The position numbers were made by a program, and so were the translations under genes. Positions 12,201-23,490 of a DNA stretch of 64,000 nt are shown one piece after another. The stretch spans positions 3,317,001-3,381,000 of the forward strand of contig OZ037769.1 of assembly GCA_964035545.1 (NCBI GenBank), given 5' to 3'. The notes below the pieces were generated by a model. The model worked only from the letters and a program-made list of their open reading frames with translations. It searched no databases and was not told the DNA's origin. This stretch comes from Bugula neritina (taxonomy: Eukaryota; Bryozoa; Gymnolaemata; Cheilostomatida; Bugulidae). Position 1 is the first letter of the stretch; each line of letters opens with the position of its first letter.

Positions 12201-15200
12201 AACTTGAAACCAATCATGTAAAAAATAGTTAACATGAAAAGTTTGCTTCTATATTTTAAACCAAAATTTGCATGGAGGCAGCTAAAGGCAAAATACTCAT
12301 CAGATTCAAAGGCTAAAAAATTTGGCATTTACATGTAAATGCATTGCTTCTACTTATGCTACTGAAAACTAAAAGATTTACTGAAGCATAGTACCTGACA
12401 TGTCCAAGTGTGGGCTTTAGCGTGCATCACACTCAAAAAATATTTTTGAGAGGATGCACGCTGCGCGTCCATTTTGGACAGCCAGGGGTAGTACTGGCAC
12501 ATGACGTCAGTAGCTATGAACTTCGCGCCAGAAAACTGTTTCTAAAATTGTTCAAACATATAATTAAAAAAATGAAGCTTTGACGTGTAAAATTTTTAAA
12601 TGTACTTTGATCAGAGTTAAATTTCACAAAAAGTCACAACACATTTTGAAAACACATGAATAAAGGTTAGGAGAGCACTAATTAACTCACCTGCATTATA
12701 TATGGGTAAGCGAAAACTTCCCCCCTATCCATGTCCAGTGCCTTGAGCACTAGAGCATGACGGCAAGTGGCCATCATACAGCCAGTCACACTTTTTTTTG
12801 AGAAACTGCCGGAAGACGTCTTTGCTGCTTTCCACGCAGTCTCTCCACAGTGGCCATCAACTGAGTACTTCTAAAAATCAGATAACATAATAGCTCACTT
12901 ATTTACTTAGATTAAAAAGGTACAAATAAAAAAGGTAGAATAAGTGCTATGAACATCAAACTGGTAAATTTCACCAAATAGTAAAACCAGCATATTTGAA
13001 AGCGTATCCATTTTAGTATACTATTTTGAAACTTTATCTGACATTTTTCGAAACACAAATCTTTTCAACTGCATTTTTCACTTCACCGTCATCTAAGAAA
13101 AGATGCGACGGCACTGCCTCTTCAACTGTTACTCTAAAAATAAAACAATCATAATAATAATAAGTAAAGCACACAACTACCTATTCAATATTACATTTAC
13201 ATGCACATAAATGAGACAGAACAAAAACTGTGCTACCCAAGAGAAACTTACCTTCCAGCTGCTTTATATTTATAAAGCTTCATGTTGCCATCAATATGAA
13301 CTGCGTGTGGTGAAGCTCCGCAGCAGGGACAATTAAAGGTTTGAGCAACATGATGGAAGAAAAAAGATTCCGCCTTTTTCCATTCCAGGAAACAGCAGTT
13401 GAAGGTGTCCTGGGACATAGAGAACTTTTGCTGTAAGAATAAACAAAAGTTGCTATTATAGGCTACCTACTTAATTTTCAGCCAGAAACTAAATTTGGCC
13501 AAATTGAAAATTTACTAAGTTGCAATACATTGTTAAAGCTATTCGTCAAATTCTTGACCCTTAGATAACTTAACCAGCCAATTTAAAAATAAAAAGCAAA
13601 GAAAATGATAACCATCTGTAGATAATGATATTCAATTATAACTTTAGCAACTAAATAACTAACCTAAGATTAAATGACTATTACAAAGCATTGAAAAAAG
13701 ATTCACAAAATTATGTATAACAGCTGCCTTTCCCAGTTATTGATTTTATGCTGTCAACATAACTATTAAATTTTGAAAGAGCATCAAATAGCTAGTCAAT
13801 TTTCACTATTAGAAGGGAGGCTTCTGCATCAATAAGATTTTCAGTAAAACTATATAAGGGTAATCAGAACAGTGATATTAACTGAAACTCAGTATTCATT
13901 TTAGCAGAGGTAAACATTCAGCATAAGTGTATAAATGAATACTAGATTTTAAAGTTGGACAAATAATAAATGAAGAAATTTGAATAAAAGCAGCAAAAAA
14001 TTAGGAATATTGACCTTGCCATCCAATGCTGATATAAATTTTAGACTAGAAAGCATGCTTTTCATGCTTAGAGAGGGGGAATGGTGCTGCAAGATGCTAT
14101 TATGCAACAAGTAACTGAATTCCACAAATACTTTTCCCTCAGGAGTTAGTGGCCACAGCCCGATTTTAGGAAAATCTTCACACAGCTGAACAGGTGCCCA
14201 CGAGCACAGCTCACAATAAGGTACATTTATCGCTGTTTCAGAGAGCCCTAAAACCGAAAGATTATAGTAAAATGTTGAAAGCTAAATATAAAGAGTCTGA
14301 AAAATGAAAACATGCATGCATTTTAAAGTTTACTTTAGAATAACAGGAAGTAAAGCAAAAAATAGATGTGTGGGCAAAATGTAAATTAGCAAAAAACCCG
14401 AAAATTCCACATCACCTAAAGTGGTGGAGAATGCAACAATGACCTGAATGAATGAAAATATTTTTAAATTAGAGTTTAGAACTTGTAAAATTTACCATCA
14501 TTAGTGATGACCTTGAGGGTATAAGTAGCTCTCTCAATGATTGGCTGGTTGCAGACTTGGCAAGTTGATGGAAGCAGAGTAATCCGATCACCTAAAATTA
14601 AAATCAAAAATCAGTTCTTGGCTAGAAATGCTAACCTTTTACATTCAGCAATATAGAAAATATAGTTATAACATGGCAATCATGACGGTTAAGACTGTTA
14701 ATTGAAATCGACGCTATAGAAAGCACATACTAAGAGAGAGTTTTCGAGCTTCCATGCCAGTAATTGTATTCTTATGAAGAATTGATCGAATTTTGTCCCA
14801 TTTAACTAAGCTAGCCTCTATATATGTAGGTGTTCTTTGTGGCTGGGAAGAACAGTACTGTCCAACAAGGTCCAGCAATCTTTCAACATCTGAGAAAATT
14901 AAATAAAAACATATACTGCTCAAAAGCTAGCAAAATGAAATGTTATAATTTGTCAACAATTTTATCTATTTGGAAATTCAAATGAAAATGGTTTGTTTAT
15001 ACTAGCAGCACATTGAAGCTAAAATCAATAAGTTATATGTACCAAACAAGGGTTGAACTGCAAATATTATTACTTGATTCGTGTTCATATAAATAGCTAT
15101 ATTGGCAACTACAAATTACAAATACTTTCTGTGTTGAGTTGATGGCAAAGAAACATGAAACATATTTTCAAGTTTAAAAACAAACCACATCTAACTATTC

Positions 15201-15829
15201 TATTTTACCTTAAGTGTGCATACTTACACGCACTCAATTGGTTTTCATTTTCCACATCTACTGTATTGGAACTGGTAGCATTATTGTCTAATGAGTGTAC
15301 TTGCTGATTCGCAAAATCTAAAATAAACGTTACAAAAAGGTGCTTCAAACATCCAGCTAATAAAGTAAACCAACTGCATGCATTCAGCAAACAAGTTTCA
15401 CTTTACATAAAAGGTGAAAAATTAACCTGTTAGGTGCTTAGAGACAACCCTTGTTAGCTTATCACTGTATTCTTTTGACGTTGTGTTACCAGCTTGTGAT
15501 AATTCTAATAAAAAAAAACGCAATATCTACATATAATGTTGAATGAATCAAATACAGCAAAATTTTAAGAAACTCTTGCTGCACTTTATTTATAAAGTAT
15601 TAACAGAAATAAATATACCTTAGCTTTCATTTCAGTTCAAACTTTTTCAGCTCAGTTATTACAATGTAGGCAGCTAAAATAGCTGTTTCAAAATGCCACG
15701 GACTTCAGAGCCCAATGAAAGCATAGTCAAGCAACCAGAAATTCCAAATCAATTTAGGACATATTTGTATAAAAAGATATTATAAAACACGATAATTGTT
15801 TGAACATGCAACCCACAAACAGATGGGAG

Positions 15830-15914
<85 letters not shown>

Positions 15915-16148
15915 CTGCAAGAGACTCTTTAGCATAGACAAAGATTGATGCTAAATAAAGCTAACAAACTCATAGAATTTTATCAAATAGTGTAAGATAC
16001 ACCTACTTTTTTCATGGTATTTTTCTCTTCGTTCTTCAAGTTTCAATCTTTTTGCAGCATCATGTTTAACTTTATCCTCTGCGATACTTTTTTTAAGTGA
16101 TGACTGGAGTAGTGATAAGGCCGTAGAATAGGTATTTTCACTAGCCAT
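9298..16148 (-). CDS. KDZ (Kyakuja-Dileera-Zisupton) transposase-like protein, 17 exons
   Basis: Exons on the minus strand, 5' to 3': 16148-16007, 15504-15427, 15317-15228, 14889-14731, 14591-14496, 14247-14015, 13430-13252, 13133-13043, 12870-12691, 12535-12395, 12281-12262, 12136-12024, 11848-11757, 11102-10988, 10252-10172, 9895-9617, 9446-9298. Every junction agrees in phase, giving 2238 nt and 745 residues from [11 protein letters not shown] to KCWQIFS. Family marks: cysteine clusters of the CxC type (CQVC, CELC, CPCCG; residues about 165-305); HIDGNMKL (Asp313), [11 protein letters not shown] (Asp426) and STGETTEQ (Glu485), which fit the D-D-E of the KDZ RNase H fold; also [11 protein letters not shown] and [11 protein letters not shown] proteins are DNA transposases. 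Here the reading frame is intact and no terminal inverted repeats were recognised, so it may be a mobile element's gene or a domesticated one. The donor at 13043 is the least certain junction. Confidence 0.85.
12262..12281 (-). other. 20-nt microexon of the KDZ gene
   Basis: Without this exon, the exon ending at 12395 (phase 0) cannot join the exon starting at 12136 (which needs two carried bases). The 20-nt segment has a good acceptor (ttttgcctttag) and a weak donor (GTTTAA) and supplies the right phase, reading LPPCKFW just before the conserved WSGRVKKG...TGE segment. Its protein context (basic, aromatic) fits the family at that place. Confidence 0.55.
15831..15914. repeat. (TA)n microsatellite, about 40 units
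   Basis: An almost uninterrupted TA run lies in intron 1 of the KDZ gene, about 90 bp from the donor of exon 1. Confidence 0.97.
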
Positions 16149-18149
16149 ATTCTATAATATTTCAAACAGATATCTTTTAGTTATAGTTAGTAGTTGTGTA
16201 CAGACTCATTGCGGTAAACAAGCAAAAAAACTTTGTGGTATGGATAAGAAAGGTTTTAAAACAAAAGCCATAATTTTCAAAAAGTCTGCACCCCACTTAA
16301 AATCAACACGATCCTAGATGCTACACCAGTGCAACGAATAATTAAAACAGTGTATCTTATAGAGTTAATAACTGATATTGCATGGTTAAAATGAACAAGA
16401 AATAAAGAGAAGAAACAAACTGGCAAAAAATGCTTTCCAGAATATTTCTTAAATATATTGACATTAGAAAAATCAAAATACAAACACGAGAGGTATTACT
16501 ATGCAAAAAATTCTTCCCCATATAACAAGCAAATATTATTAGTTATTTATCAGCTAAGCATAGACGCACAACGTTTCATAGTTGATTGTAAGAAAAAGGT
16601 CGGCAAAGGTTTTTGGATGTTGCAATAAAGATAAAACTCAAACCTTAGTGTGTTAGGGTAAATGAGCAAAAAACTCTATACCTATGTTACCAGAAGCAGC
16701 AACTGGTCCCAAAAAGTGCAGTAAAACTTTACACTTTTAATGATGATGTTTTATGATCATTATTATTAATAAAATGTATATCATACTAATAAAACTGTAA
16801 CTGTAAATGTGAAACATATAATTCATATCAATATTCACACGTATAAGAGTATTTACTTAAAATAGCTTATTCATTTGGAATTGTAACTAATACTCACAAG
16901 TAACAGAACACGTACCAATAAAATAACAATCACTGTAAGAAATGAGTATTTAACACCATAAAAACCTAAAGCATTGATACTTGTGGTACATCTAGTACTA
17001 AAGCACTTACAGACTTACAGTGGTAGTTTGTTATCACTAATGATTTTCACAGTTCTCAATCAAAAGTGTACTTTGCAGTTATTATAATTGACGTAACTAG
17101 TAATGAAGATTGCAATATTATTACCAATGTAAATAATGATGGTAATGAAAATAATTAAAACCATGATGATCTTAATTATGATCTAAATCAATTCATCATT
17201 ATTAAAAATGTGAGTCTTTGATGTCTTGGCTATAGTAAATGATTATACTTATTTACATATATTTATTGTATTAGAAAAAATAGTACCATCAGCATTAGTA
17301 TCACATTGAAGTATGAATATGACTACAATGAATTACTTATTTACTATACTAACAATTCTTAATCATACTGTACAGCTTCACATTTTAGCTGTATATGTAT
17401 AAATCTAAGTAATGAAAATAATACTTTAAGGGTTATTATTATAGTTGCTGACTCACTCAGTAACTGAGTAAGTAGTAGTACAAATTTAAAAACAATAATA
17501 TTTAGTAATATTAATAATACAGTAATAATAATAATTTTGCTACTACAACTATAATAATGACAATAGTTGTAGTAGCAAAACTACAAGTACTAAAAAGCTA
17601 TCTAATTCTGTGTTTGTAAAAGAAACTACAATATCAAATAAGAATATTTAATATAAATAAATAGGTGCAGGTCATTTCGTACACACATTAATATGAATTG
17701 ACTGAAATACATATTCATTATTTGATGTATGAGACTATGAGCCAAACAGTACTGCTCACAAGCAACTTGCACATTACAATTTAAACCACTGAGGCACTGA
17801 TCAAAATAAAACCAAAAAGTGTTCAATAAAAAAATATATTACCTCATTTATCAAAATAGTAATAGATAATACATTAAAAAATAATATAAAACATCGATCA
17901 ATAAGAGACATGGGAGGTGTTCAATATATATGCTGGAAAGCAATAAATAAGTAAATTAGTACCATTGAAGTAGTCATCTAGTGGATTAATCAATTATTCA
18001 TTTTGTGTACGAAACGACTTGTGTATGGAACGACAGTAAACAAACTAAATATGTTTGGTTAAATTTAAATTAATCATAATGATCCAATTTCAATTTGGAA
18101 TACCATAGGCGTACTCAAACTTATAAGCTAGGGCACATGCATGGTTATT
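16149..18149. other. Upstream intergenic region of the KDZ gene
   Basis: This 2-kb stretch would contain the KDZ promoter. It is AT-rich with dispersed TAATAATA and ATGATGAT motifs (16740-17580) and no convincing exon. I see no TATA box that stands out from the background. Confidence 0.4.
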
Positions 18150-19340
18150 ATTGGAAAATAGATTAATAATTAGTAGTACTAATACTAATAGTAATACTGA
18201 TACGAATGCACTAATAGTAATGGTAATACTTATAATGTCACATTTGCTCATACTCTTAGTTACAACCATATTTATAATTAATATGAATATTGTTATGATT
18301 TTCAGAGTTAGGGTTGATATGCAATCCAGAGAGTCTAATTACTTGCTAGAGAACTTCACCAGGATAAGTCGAGTGAACGACTATATATTTTAAGTACAAG
18401 AACACATTATAAAAACGATACAAATACATTTAATAATTCCACACATGTAGACTACTCAACACTCTAACTTCGACTGACTAACAGCGGGAAATTTACTACT
18501 GCTACTAACTACTAAAGTTGCTAATTGGCTGTCATTGTTCCGGGTCAATTACGCGACCCTGCGTATTGTGCTGCTGGTAGCTCCACGAGCCACCACAATA
18601 TCACTCTCACCATCGAACTCAATAATATTCCAGCTCAGTGACTCTCACTCTGACTCACACTCTAACTCTAAGTCTACCAGTAGCAGTATCACTACCAATA
18701 TAGCTATAACTCTAAGTATTACTCAATCAGTTTCACTATGACCATGATAAAATCATAAAATGATGAATAATTCACTAATAGTGATAACAGTTACTGATTA
18801 GAGTGATTTTAAATTAGTAATCACAAATCTGCGTAATCAGTATAGCTGACTTATAGTTATACTTATACTTATAACTTATAAGTTATAATAGTAATACACT
18901 AATAGTAATACTAATAGTAATAGTTATACTTATAGTATTAGAACCTTATACTATGTCTATAGTCTATGACGGCATGACATACCCATAAATGGTGATGTCT
19001 AAGTCCTACTTCAAAGTAGCAGTTAAACTTAAAGTTTGATATTCTACTCTGTATAACTCATTAACTGAGACTGAGTATTATACACCTTACATGTCATGCT
19101 AAGTATCATTATGATTATCACTTGAGGTTTATGAGTATCACTTTCAGTAAGATACTCATACTATGGCTATGAGTTATACTCATAGTCATACCCCGATGCC
19201 CACACTTCTACTTCTAGTGATTTACTCCTATTCCTAGTTCTACGGGCAAGGCTACTCACTCATACTCATAGTCATAGTAACTGATAGTGTTGTAACTCAA
19301 ACTAATACTATAACCAATGCCAAAAGACAAGGTAAAGCTA
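18150..19340. repeat. Cryptically simple TAGTAATAC/ACTCATAGT tract
   Basis: A long degenerate block of TACTAATAGTAATA, CTATAACTCTAAGT, TTATACTTATAG and ACTCATACTCATAG motifs. A short CG-containing interval near 18530-18600 interrupts it. A short GATGA run (about 19594-19618) follows it, as often seen at the 3' end of a retroelement, but no element body is recognisable. Confidence 0.6.
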
Positions 19341-21635
19341 AAATCAGAAATAGAAACCAAAGGGTCATAAATCATATATGTAATGGTGTTTTAGTTTATG
19401 TTTGTTTATTTTTTTCTTTTTTTACTCTCCTGGCAGTAGCTAGCTATTGAGCTTTGAATCAAAGCATAATTAACTATATTCTTATCTCGTAGACAAAATG
19501 GTTTTCTTCCTTACTACTGATAATTTAAACAATTGTTCATACACCACTGCATCTCGATAAAGGAGCCAAAGCGCTCCGAGTGAGATTAATTAGATGAGAT
19601 GAGATGAGATGATGCTCATTTTATGTTTATGCTACCAAGTACCAACTCATCAGTCACTTAGTTTTATAGTGATGATTATACTTACACTTATAGCCTACAC
19701 CCTATAGCTTATTTAATTTTGACTCTACCTTGCCCTTTGGCATTGATTTAGTTTTAATTAAATTGTTATATTTAATGTTTTTCATGAACTTTATGAAGTT
19801 TTATTGATAAGTTATCATATAGTAACACTAATAGTAATAGTGATAATTGTATCATAATGATGATATTGATATATAAAATATTATGACCATCAATGTATCA
19901 CTGTGAATGTAATAATTTTTATATAAGTAAATTGATTTACTATTAAATAAAACTGGGTGTGACTAAAATGGGTGGCCACCTGGTGTCGCGGTCCGTGACA
20001 CATATTTTAGTCATAAGGGGGGTTTTGACTAAAATGGGTGTCGCAAAATTTTTTAGTTGTATTTTTACATTTTGTGAACATTTTTTTTGTTAATATTGCT
20101 CTCAGTATTTTTACTAGTTTAAAGTAGCCTATATGGTTCAATAGTCAGCATGTCTAGAAACTGAAAAATAACTATGAAATTGAATTAAAATACATGCATT
20201 GAATTATTCGCGATTATATGAGAGTATAATTTTTCTTTAATAGAAATTGAGTCATGCAAGGGAAGCTGGTTTCCTTACTTTATTAAGCAAAATTTGCTAT
20301 CACAACAACAATGTGTTGCTAGCCTTGATTCGGAAACATTTTATATTTATAACTCTGCATGATGCTTATTTTGAGACATTTGGCTGCATGTTGGATAGAT
20401 TGCATAGCATCTTTACTTGCGCTAATACTTAGAAGCATTTACTTGGTTTTCCTATAGTTTTATTTTGAATGTTTTCATGATATATTGCAGAACTGTGGGT
20501 TCATTCTACTTGTAAGTATATTCCATAGGTCTAACTCAAACCCTGTGAATTTTCAAGTTACTATGGCAAGCTATGATGAAAGAAATGCTAAACTGGACAG
20601 GTAATAGAAAAGAAAGTCCAATAATTTTTTTAATTGTAATTTAAATTACTTTGCTTGCATTACTCAGCAGTATGGTAGCAGTGGTAGAACCAGCAGCAGT
20701 AGCAGCAGGAGTAGATCATAGTGTAGTAGTATTGATAAAATGATTGATAGATTAGAACTGTAATTTTGAATATTAAAAATATGACAATGCCACTGTGCGC
20801 CATAAATTTCTTGATGGCCATTAAAATCAGCCATTAAATCAGTTTTTTTTTTGGCTAGAACAAGCACTGCTGCCTGGACATAGTAATATATTATATGTAT
20901 GGACTGTATGTTAATTATATGTAGAGGAATTATTTTTGCTAGCTTTAATAAAAAACCCTGCTCGTTTCTCATATTATTGTATTGTCAGTTTCAGCAATTT
21001 CAGGCCAGATACATTTAAATTATACCTTGCAAATTTTAGGCCTGTTCCAGTCTACCTGTCAACACATTTGTTTGATCTGATCTAATTATGATGGCCTTCC
21101 AAGCAATGTAGTTAGCAAAAGTGAGAGAACTAATATTGCTTTTTCAGCCTATATTATGTTTAAAACCAGTAAAATAATAGAAATCATGAAACTAGTAATA
21201 GGCAATCCTATAATGCTGTTTAATAAACTTATTTGCGCTGTTACTTTACTGATTTCGACGCTGTTTTATAAATTATTAGCAATCTTTCAAAGATGAATAA
21301 ATATACATTTTCTTTTAGTATGTCACCAATTGGAATATTTTGACCTGTATACCTATCTAGTGGAGGTGTTAATTTGTAAACATATTGGTTTTGCCAAGAT
21401 TATTGATTAAAGCAGTTGCTGAAAGCCAAAATAAAATGCTAACCAAAGTTCATATCTAGTGGGCTACAATTTGCCAACTTCTATAAAGCATATAATAGCT
21501 AGTAATTGTTTCTATGCTGTACCACTTGACGGTCTGTTCTCTTTTACCTTACTCTATATTATGCTGTATAAATTCTAGCACACCTATCTGGTTTTTAATC
21601 ATTTCTTGCACCATATGCCAATAATTTTTACGTAG

Positions 21636-22822
21636 ATGCATACAATCGGACAGCTGGATGGCCTGGCCATTGTGGAGAAGCATCATAACCACCTGCTTGG
21701 TGTTGGAGCTGAGTGCATATCAAGGTGGGTAGCACAACTTCTTAGTTCATAAGTAGCAGCCTAGTTTTTTAAAAGGTTTGACTATATTAAAATATAAACA
21801 TTTTGTTATTGCACTAATACAATGATAAAATGAGCAAACAGTTTCCAATATAACTTGCTGCTGGTAAGATTTACAGTACTTGTAGTAGAAACAATATTAG
21901 TAGTGGTGGTGGCGGCGGCGGTGGTAGCGGCAGTAGTGGTAAAAGTAGTAGTAGCAGCAGTACTGGTAGTAGTAGCAGTAGTAGTACTAGTTAGTAGTAG
22001 TAGTAGTAGTAGTAGAAGTAGTAGCAGCAGCAGTAGTAGTAGCAGTAGTAGAAGTAGTAGCAGCAGCAGCAGCAGCAGTAGCAGTAGTAGCAGCAGTAGT
22101 AGTAGTAGTAGCAGTAGTAGAAGTAGTAGTAGCAGTAGTAGTAGTAGCAGTAGTAGTAGCAGTAGTAGAAGTAGTAGCAGCAGCAGTAGCAGTAGTAGTA
22201 GCAGTAGTAGAAGTAGTAGCAGCAGCAGTAGCAGCAGTAGTAGTAGTAGTAGTAGTAGTAGCAGTAGTAGTAGTAGTAGTAGTAGCAGTAGTAGTAGTAG
22301 CAGTAGCAGTAGTAGTAGTAGTAGTAGTATAGTAGCAGTAGTATAGTAGTAGAAGTAATAATAATAAAATAATAACATTATTAGTAGTAGTGGTGAAGTT
22401 GCTTTTGATTCTGACGTTAGTACTGTTAGTGGTAGAGATGGTGTTGGTAGAAATAGGATTAGTGGTTGTGCACTCATAGTTAAAGGCATAAAGCATAAAC
22501 CAGAATTGAATACATATATAACATAGATATGATATGACTCCTTATTTATATTGATTTACTATCTTGCATGAACATGGCATTTTCGCTATCAACATTAGTG
22601 TTTGTATTATACACTTTCACTAAACAAGCTTGTTAAATTTATAAAAAATTATGTAGGTGATGACTTTTGCATATCTGTGTTTAATTTTAAAAATATCATG
22701 TTGCATAATTATTTTTTAGGTGTCTGGTGAGCGGACGACTTCATTTTCGGCTGCTTCATGGCACCTTTATTTTCGGAAAAGATGTAACCACTTGTAAAAT
22801 CAGTTTTTTTATGGTGAACTAA
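21636..22822 (+). CDS. Small two-exon protein of unknown function (63 residues)
   Basis: Exon 21636-21724 starts with ATG directly after an AG acceptor and ends at a GTGGGT donor; exon 22720-22822 follows a strong tttttttag acceptor and ends in TAA. The phase-2 junction is consistent. The product has segments IGQLDGLAIVEKHHNHLLG and SGRLHFRLLHGTFIFG, which look like a folded domain, but I do not recognise the family. AATAAA at 22860-22865 suits a transcript end. Upstream, 20565-20601 (MASYDERNAKLDR, then GTAATAG) and a 21-nt segment ending at 20511 have splice-like borders and could be 5' exons, but joining MASYDER in phase gives a different frame that stops early. The intron between the two exons contains the GTA/GCA repeat. 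Confidence 0.42.
21900..22400. repeat. (AGT)n/(AGC)n trinucleotide expansion
   Basis: About 450 bp of AGT units with AGC and AGA variants lie inside the intron of the small gene. All frames without stops read as poly-Ser, poly-Leu or Thr/Ala repeats and are not genes. Confidence 0.97.
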
Positions 22823-23490
22823 ACAATATAATGTTTAACAAAATTCTTTTTTGGTTAAAAATAAAGGTATACTGTCTTTGGCTTTCTGTTATTTCTATAT
22901 TGTGTTCTTCTGTTGCTATGTGTAATTGATGAGATGACTCCAAACTCTTGCACATCCGCCACAATAAAGTAGATAATTTTGCTATGTGCATCAAGATTTT
23001 GTTATAAGTAGATATAGTTTTGCAATGATAGTGTTGATGCTGCAGCAGGTAACATTCTAGTAGGATAAACCAAACAGAATTTAAGCTAAAACATTCTAAA
23101 AAAATACAGGATTGCTTGAGCCACCTTACCTTTGCTTTTTTCTAGGCAAAAGTTGTTAGCTAAATAATAAAAAGACAAATTAATGATTTCTGTGAGAGTT
23201 GTCTACTACAAAAATTACGTAGCAGATCATCATTAGTAACCATAACAACACGTACATGTTTACAGCACTCATGTGCTCTCTTTGTTCTGATTCGTCAACA
23301 GTAGCGCCCTAGACAGTCGATGTTATCGCACGAAAATATATTGTTTATTGCGGCTAATATCGCGAAATAGCAAAATGAGGATCGACCCTGACAGTCGTAA
23401 AAGCCGTGTGATGCACTGCTCCAGTCACTAAGGATAGACTTACTCAGCATAAATTCATCCAAGTTTAGACTTCTGCAGAGGAGGTAAAAG

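Noticed and set aside
21806-22496. Poly-Leu, poly-Ser and Thr/Ala ORFs
   Set aside because: AGT/AGC trinucleotide repeat in an intron.
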